Source of the DNA: Armigeres subalbatus
Taxonomy: Eukaryota; Arthropoda; Insecta; Diptera; Culicidae
Reading direction: 5' to 3'
Assembly: GCF_024139115.2 (NCBI RefSeq)
Contig: NC_085141.1
Location: forward strand, 375,192,995 to 375,256,994
Length of the DNA stretch: 64,000 nucleotides
Shown here: in pieces, positions 12,290 to 21,160 of the stretch
How positions within the stretch are numbered: the stretch's first letter is position 1
Layout: every line of letters starts with the position of its first letter
Translations under genes and position numbers: made by a program
Notes under the pieces: model-generated
The model's input: only the letters and a program-made list of their open reading frames with translations
The model's database searches: none
Told to the model about the DNA's origin: nothing

Positions 12290-13595
12290 AGCAAAAAAGC
12301 CTGCTTCGAGGGCCTGTGTCAAAGTGCCAACGCGAATCCATGGGGTGACGCCTATAGATTCGTAATGGCCAAGGCACGTGGGGCGATGGCTCTTACAGAG
12401 CGGTCTCCAGAGATGCTGGAGAGGATCATCGCGGGGGCTCTTCCCACGTCACGACCCAATTCCCTGGCCTCCCTTTGTGGAGCTGCCAGGGGACAGGGTA
12501 ACCGACGAGGAAGAGTAACTGTGGCGGAACTTGCGGGATGGCACAGTCCCATAGTGTGGTAAGGCGCCAGGACTGGATGGTATTCCGAACCTGCCCATCA
12601 AAGCAGCCGTTGCTGAGGCTCCGAGATGTTCAGATCTGTCATGCAGAGATGCCTGGACGAGGGAGTCTTCCTGAAGCATAGAAAAGGCGGAGCTTGGTCC
12701 TATTGCCAAAGGCGGGAAAACCACCAGGGGATCCGTCGGCATATAGACCAATATGCCTGCTTGATACGGCAGGAAGGTGCTCGAGAAGATCATCCTCAAC
12801 AGGTTGTTGATACGCACGGAATTTGACTTCCGAAAGGGTAAGTCGACCGTAGACGCTATCTTCTCGATTGCCAAATCCGCGGAGATAGCTATCCAGTGTA
12901 AGAGGATGGGAGTTTGCTATTGTGCAGTAGTGACTCTCGACGTGAGGAATGACTTCAATAGCCAGTTGGGGAGCTATTGCAGATGCGCTCCTGCGTCTTG
13001 CAATGCCCGAGTACCTGTACAAGATTCTCGGAAGCTACTTCCAGAATCGAGTACTGGTATACGACACGGAGGCGGGTCGGAAGTGCGTTGACATAACCTC
13101 AGGGGTTCCGCAAGGTTCCATACTGGGTCCGGTGTTATGAAACGTCATGTACGACGGTGTCTTGAGGTTGAAGTTCCCGGTGGGCGTGGTAATCGTCGGC
13201 TTCGCTGACGATATTACGCTGGAGGTCTACGGCGAATCGATCGAAGAGGTGGAGTTGACTGCAGCCCACTCGATCGCAATTGTGGAGGAGTGGATGAGTT
13301 CCAGGAAGTAAGAACTGGCTCACCACAAGACTGAGGTGGTTGTTATTAACAACCGAAAGTCGGAGCAACAACCGGTGATAAGGGCAGGCAACTGCGCGGT
13401 CACCTCTGAATGCTCCATCAAACTCTTGGGGTAATAATCGACGATAAGCTCATATTTGGTAGCCACGTCAATTATGCCTGCAAGCGTGCCTCCACAGCTA
13501 TAGTGGCATTGTCCCGGATGAAGTCCAATAGCTCTGCGGTTTATGCCAGCAAGCACAAGCTTCTGGCTAGCGTTGCTCCGTCCATACTGAGGTAT

Positions 13596-14581
13596 TTTTT
13601 TTTTTTACAAGGGAGAATGCATTTACACACTAACCCAGTACACGTGCATTGTAGTTGCCAAACTACCACACGGAAGTGTACTGGAGTGTCGGACTCGACC
13701 ATACCGGTAATACCGACTAAACTCCTTGGCTCCACCATCGTTTCCCCAGGAACTACCTCGCAGTACTACTTCTGGGGGATGGCAGTACTAAGGTACTCGC
13801 TCATTATCGCTCACACAGGCACTCGTCCCACGCGAGACACACCCATTCACTCCATTTGAGTCTTACTTGGATGCTCTCCGGGCGCTCCGCTGCCATGCCT
13901 CGAGGTGTCAATAGCGGTAACTGCCTGGGCCTACAGATATTACGCTACGACCCTCCTGCCTCAGCACGAGCAGATCAATCACACCACTGCCGAAGCAGAC
14001 CACACGCTACCCTGCCGAAGCAGGGACACTCCCCATGCACCACATGTGCACAACTGTGTGGGTACAACCCACTGCTACCCTGCCGCCGAAGCAGCTTCTC
14101 CAAAGACCATTCGCTCCATGTGACCCTTTTCGGGTGCTCACTCTAACACTCCACTGCAATGCTTCGAGGTGTCGATGGGTACCTCGACTCCTACCTCAGC
14201 ATGTGCAGTCCATACTCAGACTTCTGCTGCGCTTCGAGGTGACAATAGCGGTGACGCGCCATGACACCCCTGCCTCAGCACAAACACATCACTCACTCCC
14301 TGCCGCAGCAGCTCACGCGCTACCCTCCCGAACTAGGGACACTCCCCATGCCAATTGGCACCCCCTGGGCTTGTGCTTTTGAAGCGGCACACAGTCGCTT
14401 TGATAGAGTCTGCTTACGGGCACTTGTGGTTTTTTGGGAGGGATTTTCGCAGAGCCCACTGCTAAATCCCACCACGCCCTAGGCAGTTCTCCCTGACTCG
14501 CAGACAGCTGGGGAAGGGTCGTCAAGCCCTTGGACATGGTCCATGCTGTCTCTGCTGTCCCTGCTGCCCCCCTCCCTCCTG
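13596..14581 (-). mobile_element. 986-bp retroposed insert with 14-bp target duplication
   Basis: The target CCATACTGAGGTAT occurs at 13582-13595 and again at 14582-14595. The insert begins with about 11 T at 13596, i.e. a poly(A) tail read on the minus strand, so it was copied from RNA. Deleting the insert and one target copy rejoins SILRY to GRPAWGTAL in the R1 frame. The interior is GC-richer than its surroundings, with recurring CTGCC(T/G)(C/A)AGCA(C/G) and CCGAAGCAG words but no RT domain or long conserved frame. It may be a SINE-like element, a non-LTR 5' or 3' fragment or a processed transcript; I cannot name it. Confidence 0.85.
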
Positions 14582-14677
14582 CCATACTGAGGTATGGGAG
14601 GCCAGCTTGGGGCACGGCCCTGTGTATTAACTGCTACAGAACGAAGTTAGAAAGTACGTATAGGCTCATGTGCCTAA

Positions 14678-14808
14678 GGGCGATGACATACTGACGCGTC
14701 GAGCGATGCGGATCGCGTCCAAGCACTCGTAAAGCAGAATATCAGCAAGAGAAAATCTTTTGTCTTGGACGCGTTCGCGCACGCACACGCGTGAGTATGT
14801 CATCGGCC
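14678..14808. mobile_element. 131-bp Harbinger-like MITE inside the R1 element
   Basis: The ends GGGCGATGACATACTG and GGCCGATGACATACTC (the latter as the reverse complement of the right end) extend to about 22 bp of inverted repeat ending in ACGCGT. They are flanked by TAA at 14675-14677 and 14809-14811, which matches the 3-bp TWA target of PIF/Harbinger elements. Removing element plus one TAA restores CLRVASAYRTVS in the host ORF2. An alternative reading is a 7-bp target, GCCTAAG, with slightly shorter ends. Confidence 0.75.
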
Positions 14809-15865
14809 TAAGAGTTGCGAGCGCGTATCGTACCGTGTCGCACGATGCACTTTGCGTCATCATCGATATGATGCCTATTGACATCGTTATCGGTGAAGAC
14901 ATAGAGTGCTTCGAAATGCGCGGCACGAGGAGCATCCGTAGGACTGTCAGGTTGGCCCTCAATGGTCAAAATGGCAGCGTGCGTGGACAGTTCCACTAAG
15001 GGTAGATGGACACATAGGTTGATACCGGAGATGGGTACGTGGGTCAAGAGGCGCCATGGGGAATCGCTTTCCACCTGACCCAGGTCCCACAGGCCATGGT
15101 TGCTTCAGACAGTACTCTACACTCGGTTCTGACACTCGGCCTCGCCCGAGTGTTTGCGTGCACAGGTTTAGAGGAACGGCGGAACACGTGTTGTTCGTGT
15201 GCCCACGTTTTCGCGCAATGCGTGACCACATGCTTGCCACATGTGGTCTGGACATCACCCCGGACAACCTAGTCCGGAGGATGTGTAAAGATGAAGTTGG
15301 CTGAACGCCGTTTTATCGGCTATCGCCCAAATCGTCGTCTCGAAGCTACACAGAAGGTGGCGCGTGGGCTCAAGGATGGCTAGTTCAGGCGCAAATAAGA
15401 GGTGGTCCAAGGGAACGGAGTCGGCTTCATGGGTCATACCGGAGGTCATGCTCTGTGGTCGAACTCGATCCTTTTATCGAACAAGTGGCCGCGCGAAGAA
15501 CAACATGGTATCGTCGCTTTCGCGGCGTCGGTCAAGCGGGTTCCGAGCCCGAGGACGGAAAGGGGTCCTCGTCAAGGCTGGGGTAGGCGTAGGCACCGCG
15601 TCGGCAAGTCCCTCTGTATGTTGGCGAACAGACCTTATCGCAGAGAGGTCAATTTGGGGTGCACGCGGCATCATCATTCTTGATACCAGTCGTGCAGAGG
15701 GAAGCAGGCGTGAAGTCGACCCTTCCCACCTTCCGAGGACATAGGGCGTGGTAAGGCCACCTGGAAAGCCGGCAATGCGCTGACACGATACCATATCCAA
15801 GTTCCAGTCAATCATGGAGTAGCAACTACGAATTGTACGGTCATAATGCTCATGCTCATGCTCAT

Positions 15866-17725
15866 CTTATTCAAGGCTAGTTCATACCAATTTTTGTTAT
15901 CGAGGTCGTCGCTCCTGCTCGGGGAGAACAAGTGAGCGTATGCAAGAAGTCAATCAATCAACACATTTCTCATAACGTGAATTTGTAAATTTGACCACTG
16001 GCAGCGCTGCTGTTGGCTACGGCTCGCACAATAGACCTGTGCAGGAGTTCATGAAATTCACTCACCTGGTGGATTTTGACATTTGAGCAAAAGTTCATTT
16101 TGCGTTCATTATGCGACCCGCTCAAACGTTATAATACCTGGGGGAGGGGTTCATTTTGCGTTAGTCTATTGGCGAAGGATTAATTTGTGATGTGACGTTT
16201 TCCGCCGCGTTTTATGGCGTTGAGTGGATGTTGCATTGCGTATTTTCGTTTCTTTTAAAAATACAACGTCATTGGAAGAGAAGTCTAAAACCTTGTTCAA
16301 AATTATTTAACTGATAAATTAATGGATTCTTGTAATTGATAATAATAAATTATTATGAAATTTATTGTGAGTAATTAAGCAACTTCTTATCTAAAAATGG
16401 TCTCCTGTTCCACGATCAAGTATTGTGTTTCCTTTTAGTACCGATTGTCTGATGGTCTCTTCGAGTTGATATTCGAGACTTGCCAAAAAAAGTCGCCATT
16501 TTCACTGAGACTGACTTCTTAACAGCCAAGCCGAACTAGTGAAATAAATCACAACCGAACCGAATTCCGAAGTCAATGGGCATGTAAATCGGCATGTCAC
16601 ACTTCGCGTTTGCCATAACAATCGCGCACGTAAATACAATGCCGTATCGCCCGCCACCTCGCTCTATAGTAAACAATGGGGTGTATATTTTGATATGGAG
16701 AAATCAGACCCTGGGAACCAAACGGAGGTTTACAAATTGTGCACTGGTGTCGGGTCATGGTGACGATTTGTTTCGCAATCGCTACCGGAACATTTTCGGT
16801 GAAGTTTGTGCTTTCCAATGTTTGAATCTGATTGCATTTTGAGGATTGCTGTTTCGGGTTTTGCGTCCAACAGCGGGTGCCATTAATCGTGAACCTAATT
16901 CAATTATATGAGTAAACATCAAAATAAGTAATTGTTTATAAACCTCATGCAGAAGGTGCAATCATCTCTTTCAGATTTCCATATCTACCAACTTATATGA
17001 CTGGAAATTGATAGACATTCAATGAAAACATATTTTTTTTGAATATCTCACAAGCTTTCTTGTTAATCAAAGTAATTCGTTAACGAAAATGAAGTTTAGC
17101 TCTAAAACCTTTAATTAAACTCGCGTATGTAGGTACAAATATTCGGGTGATCTGTCGGTCCTCTATGCAACAACTGATCATAAAAGTAAGTACCAACTAC
17201 GGGCGGTCAATGAAAATCACGCTCATAACATTTAATCGATTATTTCCCGCCCCATTCAATCAACCTTTTGTGTTTCGACCTTCTGTCCTCCTGACCTATT
17301 GTCTTAAGCTGTCAAGACATTTTGCTTGCCTTAGGTAAATGGCTCCCCTGAAATGAAAAATGTAATAACAGATTAATTTCGAAGCTCAACCTCTTGGACA
17401 CCAAGCCAATCAGACGCTTACCGTGTGAGAAGATTGAAGCAAATTGAATGCCATCCATGGGGAGAGTTGCAACAGATGATCCTCTGCACACCACACCGGC
17501 ACAGAATTGGCGCTCATCTGTTTTGAAGGTCGTGTTGATTTGAATGTGAATACCTACCTTCATGATGACACTGCACTGGGTTTCGTAATCTCACTTTACT
17601 ATTCACCTGTTAAACGACACTAAAATGGATAATTTAGATATTTAGTGCAACTAAATTGAATAATTTTCAGAATAGCTTACGGTAATGATTAGAAAAATGT
17701 CTGCGCTTGAAACCCGTAACTTTAA
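15866..17725. other. Unassigned DNA
   Basis: No repeat family or RNA gene recognised. One weak candidate exon is listed separately at 17422-17570. Confidence 0.4.
17422..17570 (-). other. Weak candidate coding exon
   Basis: On the minus strand, a frame containing TDERQFCAGVVCRGSSVATL and PMDGIQFASIFSHG runs up to a good splice donor, GTAAGC, whose GT is at 17420-17421. A possible acceptor (TGCAG) ends at 17571 but lacks a convincing pyrimidine tract. The text is less low-complexity than neighbouring chance frames and hints at a secreted protein, but I cannot match it to a family. It may be a chance frame. Confidence 0.2.
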
Positions 17726-17910
17726 CCCTTATGCGGCCAACAAAAAAAAACACACGTGGATGGCTGACAGGTACCTCCGTGTTCCCATAAATTGATATTC
17801 TCATAACTTCAACAATTTTCAACCGATTTGGATAATTTTGACAGTTTTGGAAACAGAAACTCATATACTTTTTACCCATTGTCAAGTTTTACAGCTTGTG
17901 CCCATGGTTA

Positions 17911-19110
17911 TCCAAGAAATCTTTGAAGTAAGGCTTAAGAGTCTACACGCGTAACCAAAGGCCATTCAACCAGTTTCAAATATGCTACAAGCTCTTTGCG
18001 CTTCTTAGAATTGAAGGTGTTCACAGTATATGCTTCGGGTAATGCAAAAATCCCTGAAATGAAGTCTTAGTCATCCGAGAAATCTCTGGAGTAAAGCCTA
18101 AGGATCTACTCGCGTAACCAAAGGCCTATTATGCAAATTCAAATACGGTACATGCTCTTGTGGTACTTAGCATAGAATGCGTTCCACAGTATATGTTCTG
18201 AGTCATCCAAGAAATCTCTGGAGTAAGGCCTTAAGGTCTACACTCATAACCATGGGTCTATGGACTTGTCTCAAAAGTGGTACACGCTTTTGCGCATCTT
18301 GAAATCAAATGTGATCACTACATATGTTTTGCGCTATCGAAGAAATCTCTCGGATAAGTCCTCTGGCGCCTTCATTGCATATATGTTCATGGACGTCCAG
18401 GAAAACCCTGGAAAAGGCCATCAGGTCTACACGCGTAACCAGAGATCTTTTAGATTGTTTCAAAACTGGTACATGCCCTTTGTGGTACATAGAATAGAAC
18501 GCCTCTATTGCATATGTTCATGGTCCTCCAAGAAAACCCTGGAAAAAGGCCTTAAGATCTACACGCGTAACCAAAAATCTATCAGATTTTTTCAAAGTGT
18601 TACATGCCCTTTGTGGTACATATAATAGATTGCATCCATTGCATAGGTTCATGGTCATTCAAGAAAACCCTGGAATAGGCCTTTAAATCTGCATGGGTAC
18701 CCAGAGATCTTTTGGCTTGTTTCAAAAGTGGTACATGCCTTTTGTGGTACATAGAATAGAATACGTCCATTGCATATGTTTATGGTCTTCCAAGAAAATG
18801 TTAGAATAGGCTTCAGGATCTTCACATCGTAACCAGATACCTTTTCGGATTGTTTCAAAAGTGGCATATGCCCTTTTGTGGTACATAGAATATACCGCAT
18901 TCATTGCACTTGAACAATCCTCAGGAACTTCACGCGTAACCAGAGCTCTTTTCGGCCTATTTGAATAGTTATACATGCCTTTTATGGCACGTAGAATAGA
19001 ATGCACCCATTTCAAATGTTCCTGATCATCCAAGAAACCCTGGAGTAAGGCATTAGGATCTACACCAGAGCCTGTTTTAAATTTGGTACATGCCTTTGGG
19101 GTTCTAGAAT
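17911..19110. repeat. Minisatellite of about 130 bp (left half of the piggyBac-like element)
   Basis: Repeat units begin near 17911, 18074, 18208, 18395, 18528, 18657, 18788 and 19024, each with a CAAGAAA(T/A)C(T/C)CTGGA core followed by CTACACGCGTAACC and a GGTACATGCCTTT(T/G)GTGG block. A further unit resumes at 19462 after the SINE. Units diverge considerably. Inverted single units occur in the right arm (22670-22960), so the array expanded on one side only. Confidence 0.85.
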
Positions 19111-19123
19111 AAAAAGCGTTCAT

Positions 19124-19415
19124 CTTCTTCTTCTTCCTCTTCGTTGGCATTACATCCCCACTGGGCAATGGCGCCTCGCAGCTAAGTGTTCATTAAGCAC
19201 TTCCACAGTTATTAACTGCGAGGTTTCTAAGCCAAGGTTACCATTTCTGCATTCGTATATCATGAGGCTAACACGATGATACTTTTATGCCTAGGGAAGT
19301 CGAGACAATTTCCAATCCGAAAATTGTCTAGACCGGCACCGGGAATCGAACCCAGCCACCCTCAGCATGGTCTTGCTTTGTAGCCGCGCCCACCGCACGG
19401 CTAAGGAGGGCCCCA
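19124..19415 (-). mobile_element. Feilai-type tRNA-derived SINE, copy 1
   Basis: On the minus strand it has a pol III A box (TTAGCCGTGCGG, complement of 19393-19404), a B box (GGGTTCGATTCC, complement of 19342-19353), a tRNA-unrelated body and a GAAGAAG-type tail at 19124-19138. This layout and text match the Aedes Feilai SINE and the second copy at 53371-53658. Flanks AATAAAAAGCGTTCAT (19108-19123) and AATAAAAAAGCGGTCAT (about 19430) are an imperfect target duplication, with extra AATAAT bases on the right. It is inserted in the 130-bp minisatellite. Confidence 0.85.
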
Positions 19416-19526
19416 ATAAAAATAATAATAATAAAAAAGCGGTCATGGCATATGCTAATGGTCATCCTAGAAATTTATGGAGTAAGACTTCAGGGCTTAC
19501 ACGAATATCTAGAGGGTCTTTGAAGT

Positions 19527-19735
19527 CACTCCTTACGGAATCAGTTTGAAAGTGTCGCAGTTTTCAGGGCACACCACTCGATACGGAGTAACGCACAACC
19601 GTCATTTTTATTATTTCGCGCATGCTGCGACGCAGTAAAGCTAAATCAACAAAAATGACAGTTGTGCGCCGCCTCCGTATCGATTGGTGCCCCCGAAAAC
19701 GCGAGCACTTTGAAACTTGGATTCCGTGAGGAGTG
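19527..19735. mobile_element. 209-bp MITE with long (about 80 bp) inverted ends
   Basis: The left end CACTCCTTACGGAATC and the right end, read as complement CACTCCTCACGGAATCC, continue as inverted copies through GTTTTC(A/G)GGG, CGATACGGAG and a GTCATTTTT block. No convincing target duplication is visible at the junctions (GAAGT left, TCCTC right). No coding capacity. Superfamily not determined. It sits between the two minisatellites of the piggyBac-like element. Confidence 0.75.
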
Positions 19736-20126
19736 TCCTCAATCCAATTTTAATATGGTACATGATCTTTGCGATATTAGCCCGTTTTTTTCCCTCACGT
19801 TCTTGGCGTGAAGTTGTATCGTTCCAATTTATTTACATTTTTCATTTCCAAAGAGTAGACAACTTCATATTAGGGATATGAATGAAGTTTGTATACCACC
19901 TGGAACCAACGACAACAAGACAACAATAACTACTTGATCGCCAATATATCAAGATGAGGTTTCACATCTTGTTTATTCTTCAATACCTGCCCAGAGCTAA
20001 TGACAACAACTTGAACTACTTGAAATGCAAACATGTACCAATAGCTTTCCGTTCGTGGGTTGATCTGCAGATCATTCCGATATGGAGTTCATAGACTACC
20101 TAGTACCATGGCAAAAACAAAAACTA

Positions 20127-20393
20127 CAGCAGATGTTCGATAACTGCAAGTCATTTAACTGCAATGCTTTTAAACTGCAATTCGATAGTTGCAACAGTTC
20201 TACAGTTATCGGACCGCTTAACATCAAACCGATGTCAGACTCAATGACAGCTGCATTGCGCTGCACATTTAGATGCACTTTTATTGCATCTGACGTCGAT
20301 TGACAACCGTTTGACGTCTAGAGTGCGTTGCAGTTATCGAACGGCATTCGATAACTGAAAAGTAAACATTTTGCAGTTATCGAACGGCTACTG
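20127..20393. mobile_element. 267-bp pogo-like MITE in the 143-bp array
   Basis: The left end CAGCAGATGTTCGATAACTG and the complement of the right end CAGTAGCCGTTCGATAACTG are inverted over at least 23 bp with three mismatches, flanked by TA at 20125-20126 and 20394-20395. Additional GTTATCGAACGG/GATAACTG copies lie subterminally near 20330-20356. The flanks rejoin as a minisatellite unit (AACTA...GGAAT), confirming the insertion. Confidence 0.8.
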
Positions 20394-20395
20394 TA

Positions 20396-20690
20396 CTAGG
20401 AATGCGTACATTCACTCAGATGAGGTTGACTCGATTTTGTCACTCCCAGATTTTGTCTACCCCTGATTTTGCCTAACCCGATTTTATCACGTTTTCGACC
20501 CAATTTGCCGCAAACAATAAAGATTTTCATGAAATAACTTTCACTGCCTGTAGCATATTATGAATACTTTATGAGTACCTGTTTATAAGTTTGTAAGTCT
20601 CTTCGACAAAAAAATACGGATTCCATTCACGTATTTTGCCTCGCCTTCATTACGGAGCCCAGGACAATGAAAATAACTACTTAAAATACA
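20396..20690. other. Non-unit DNA inside the 143-bp array
   Basis: Contains GATTTTGTC(A/T)(C/A)CCC-like repetition (GATTTTGTCACTCCC, GATTTTGTCTACCCC, GATTTTGCCTAACCC) near 20430-20500. Probably another insertion or a diverged segment; its ends could not be fixed. Confidence 0.35.
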
Positions 20691-20904
20691 AAACATATAC
20701 CAAGAAGGGGTCTCACAACTTGTTTATTTGCAAATAACTGCCCCCATTAAGGAGGTTGATCCATCGACCTTGACTCTATTTCATAGACTACCTGGAGCTC
20801 AAGACAACAACAAGAACTACTTGGAATACAAACATGTACCAAGATGTGGTCACAAAACTTGTTTATTATTCGATAACTGCCTCCATTACGGAGATTGATC
20901 TACA

Positions 20905-21160
20905 GAACTTCGATGGGGTTTGATTCCACGAAACCAGTACGGTAGACAGGTGTTTTCCCTACTAAGCTACGAAGGAGCTCCGTCGTCCTCCGCAGCTTAG
21001 CGGGTACTGATGAACCCAAATTCACAGCACTGGGCATGTTGCCAAACTCTCGCAATACATTCTCAGAACTTACTTTCTCATATATATTTTTGTACAATGC
21101 CAACCAAGTAGGATGAGTATTTAGTATTATCTGGCCCCTACACACTTGCTTCATCACCTA
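20905..21160 (-). other. Insertion in the 143-bp array with a tRNA-like segment
   Basis: Sequence unrelated to the minisatellite separates units at 20905 and 21160. On the minus strand at about 20980-20914 it reads CGTAGCTTAGTAGGG, then AAAACACCTGTCTACCGTAC, then TTCGTGGAATCAAACC, resembling a tRNA A box, anticodon arm and degenerate B box. I cannot build a full cloverleaf, so a tRNA gene is not claimed; a tRNA-derived repeat is possible. Confidence 0.3.

Larger units (their letters stand above)
12290..15400 (+). pseudogene. R1-clade ORF2 remnant (reverse transcriptase and C-terminal region)
   Basis: Segments in order: linker (MAKARGAMALTERSPEMLER, 12365 on); RT fingers (APGLDGIPNLPIK near 12570, with a frame change); a palm segment with FDFRKGKSTVDAIFSIAKS near 12820; SGVPQGSILGPVL near 13100, followed by a stop at 13138; GFADDITLEVYGES near 13200; thumb text KLLGVIIDDKLIFGSHVN near 13430; then, after both insertions, GRPAWGTALCINCYRTKL, VASAYRTVSHDALCVI and TAEHVLFVCPRFRAMRDHM. 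Several frameshifts (one near 15300), at least two in-frame stops and internal deletions before 12950 make it non-functional. R1-type ORF2 proteins nick target DNA and reverse-transcribe their own RNA; this copy cannot. Confidence 0.85.
12290..15865 (+). mobile_element. 5'-truncated R1-clade non-LTR retrotransposon with two nested insertions
   Basis: The element enters in the endonuclease-RT linker (ANPWGDAYRFVMAK near 12330) and ends in a CATGCT-type tail at 15846-15865. It retains RT text, the FADD catalytic box near 13200 and the C-terminal zinc-knuckle region typical of R1 (TAEHVLFVCPRF near 15180). The endonuclease and ORF1 are absent. The body is split by a 986-bp insert at 13596-14581 and a 131-bp MITE at 14678-14808. 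A related tail lies on the opposite strand at 4350. The clade assignment is firm; the exact family is not. Confidence 0.85.

Noticed and set aside
13856..14615. Several 70-115 codon frames, some C/H-rich, inside the 986-bp insert
   Set aside because: They overlap each other in different frames, begin arbitrarily and match no domain; the insert is better explained as a non-coding retroposon.
14760..15815. Multiple GC-rich frames on both strands
   Set aside because: Shadows of the R1 ORF2 C-terminal region and its 3' untranslated region.
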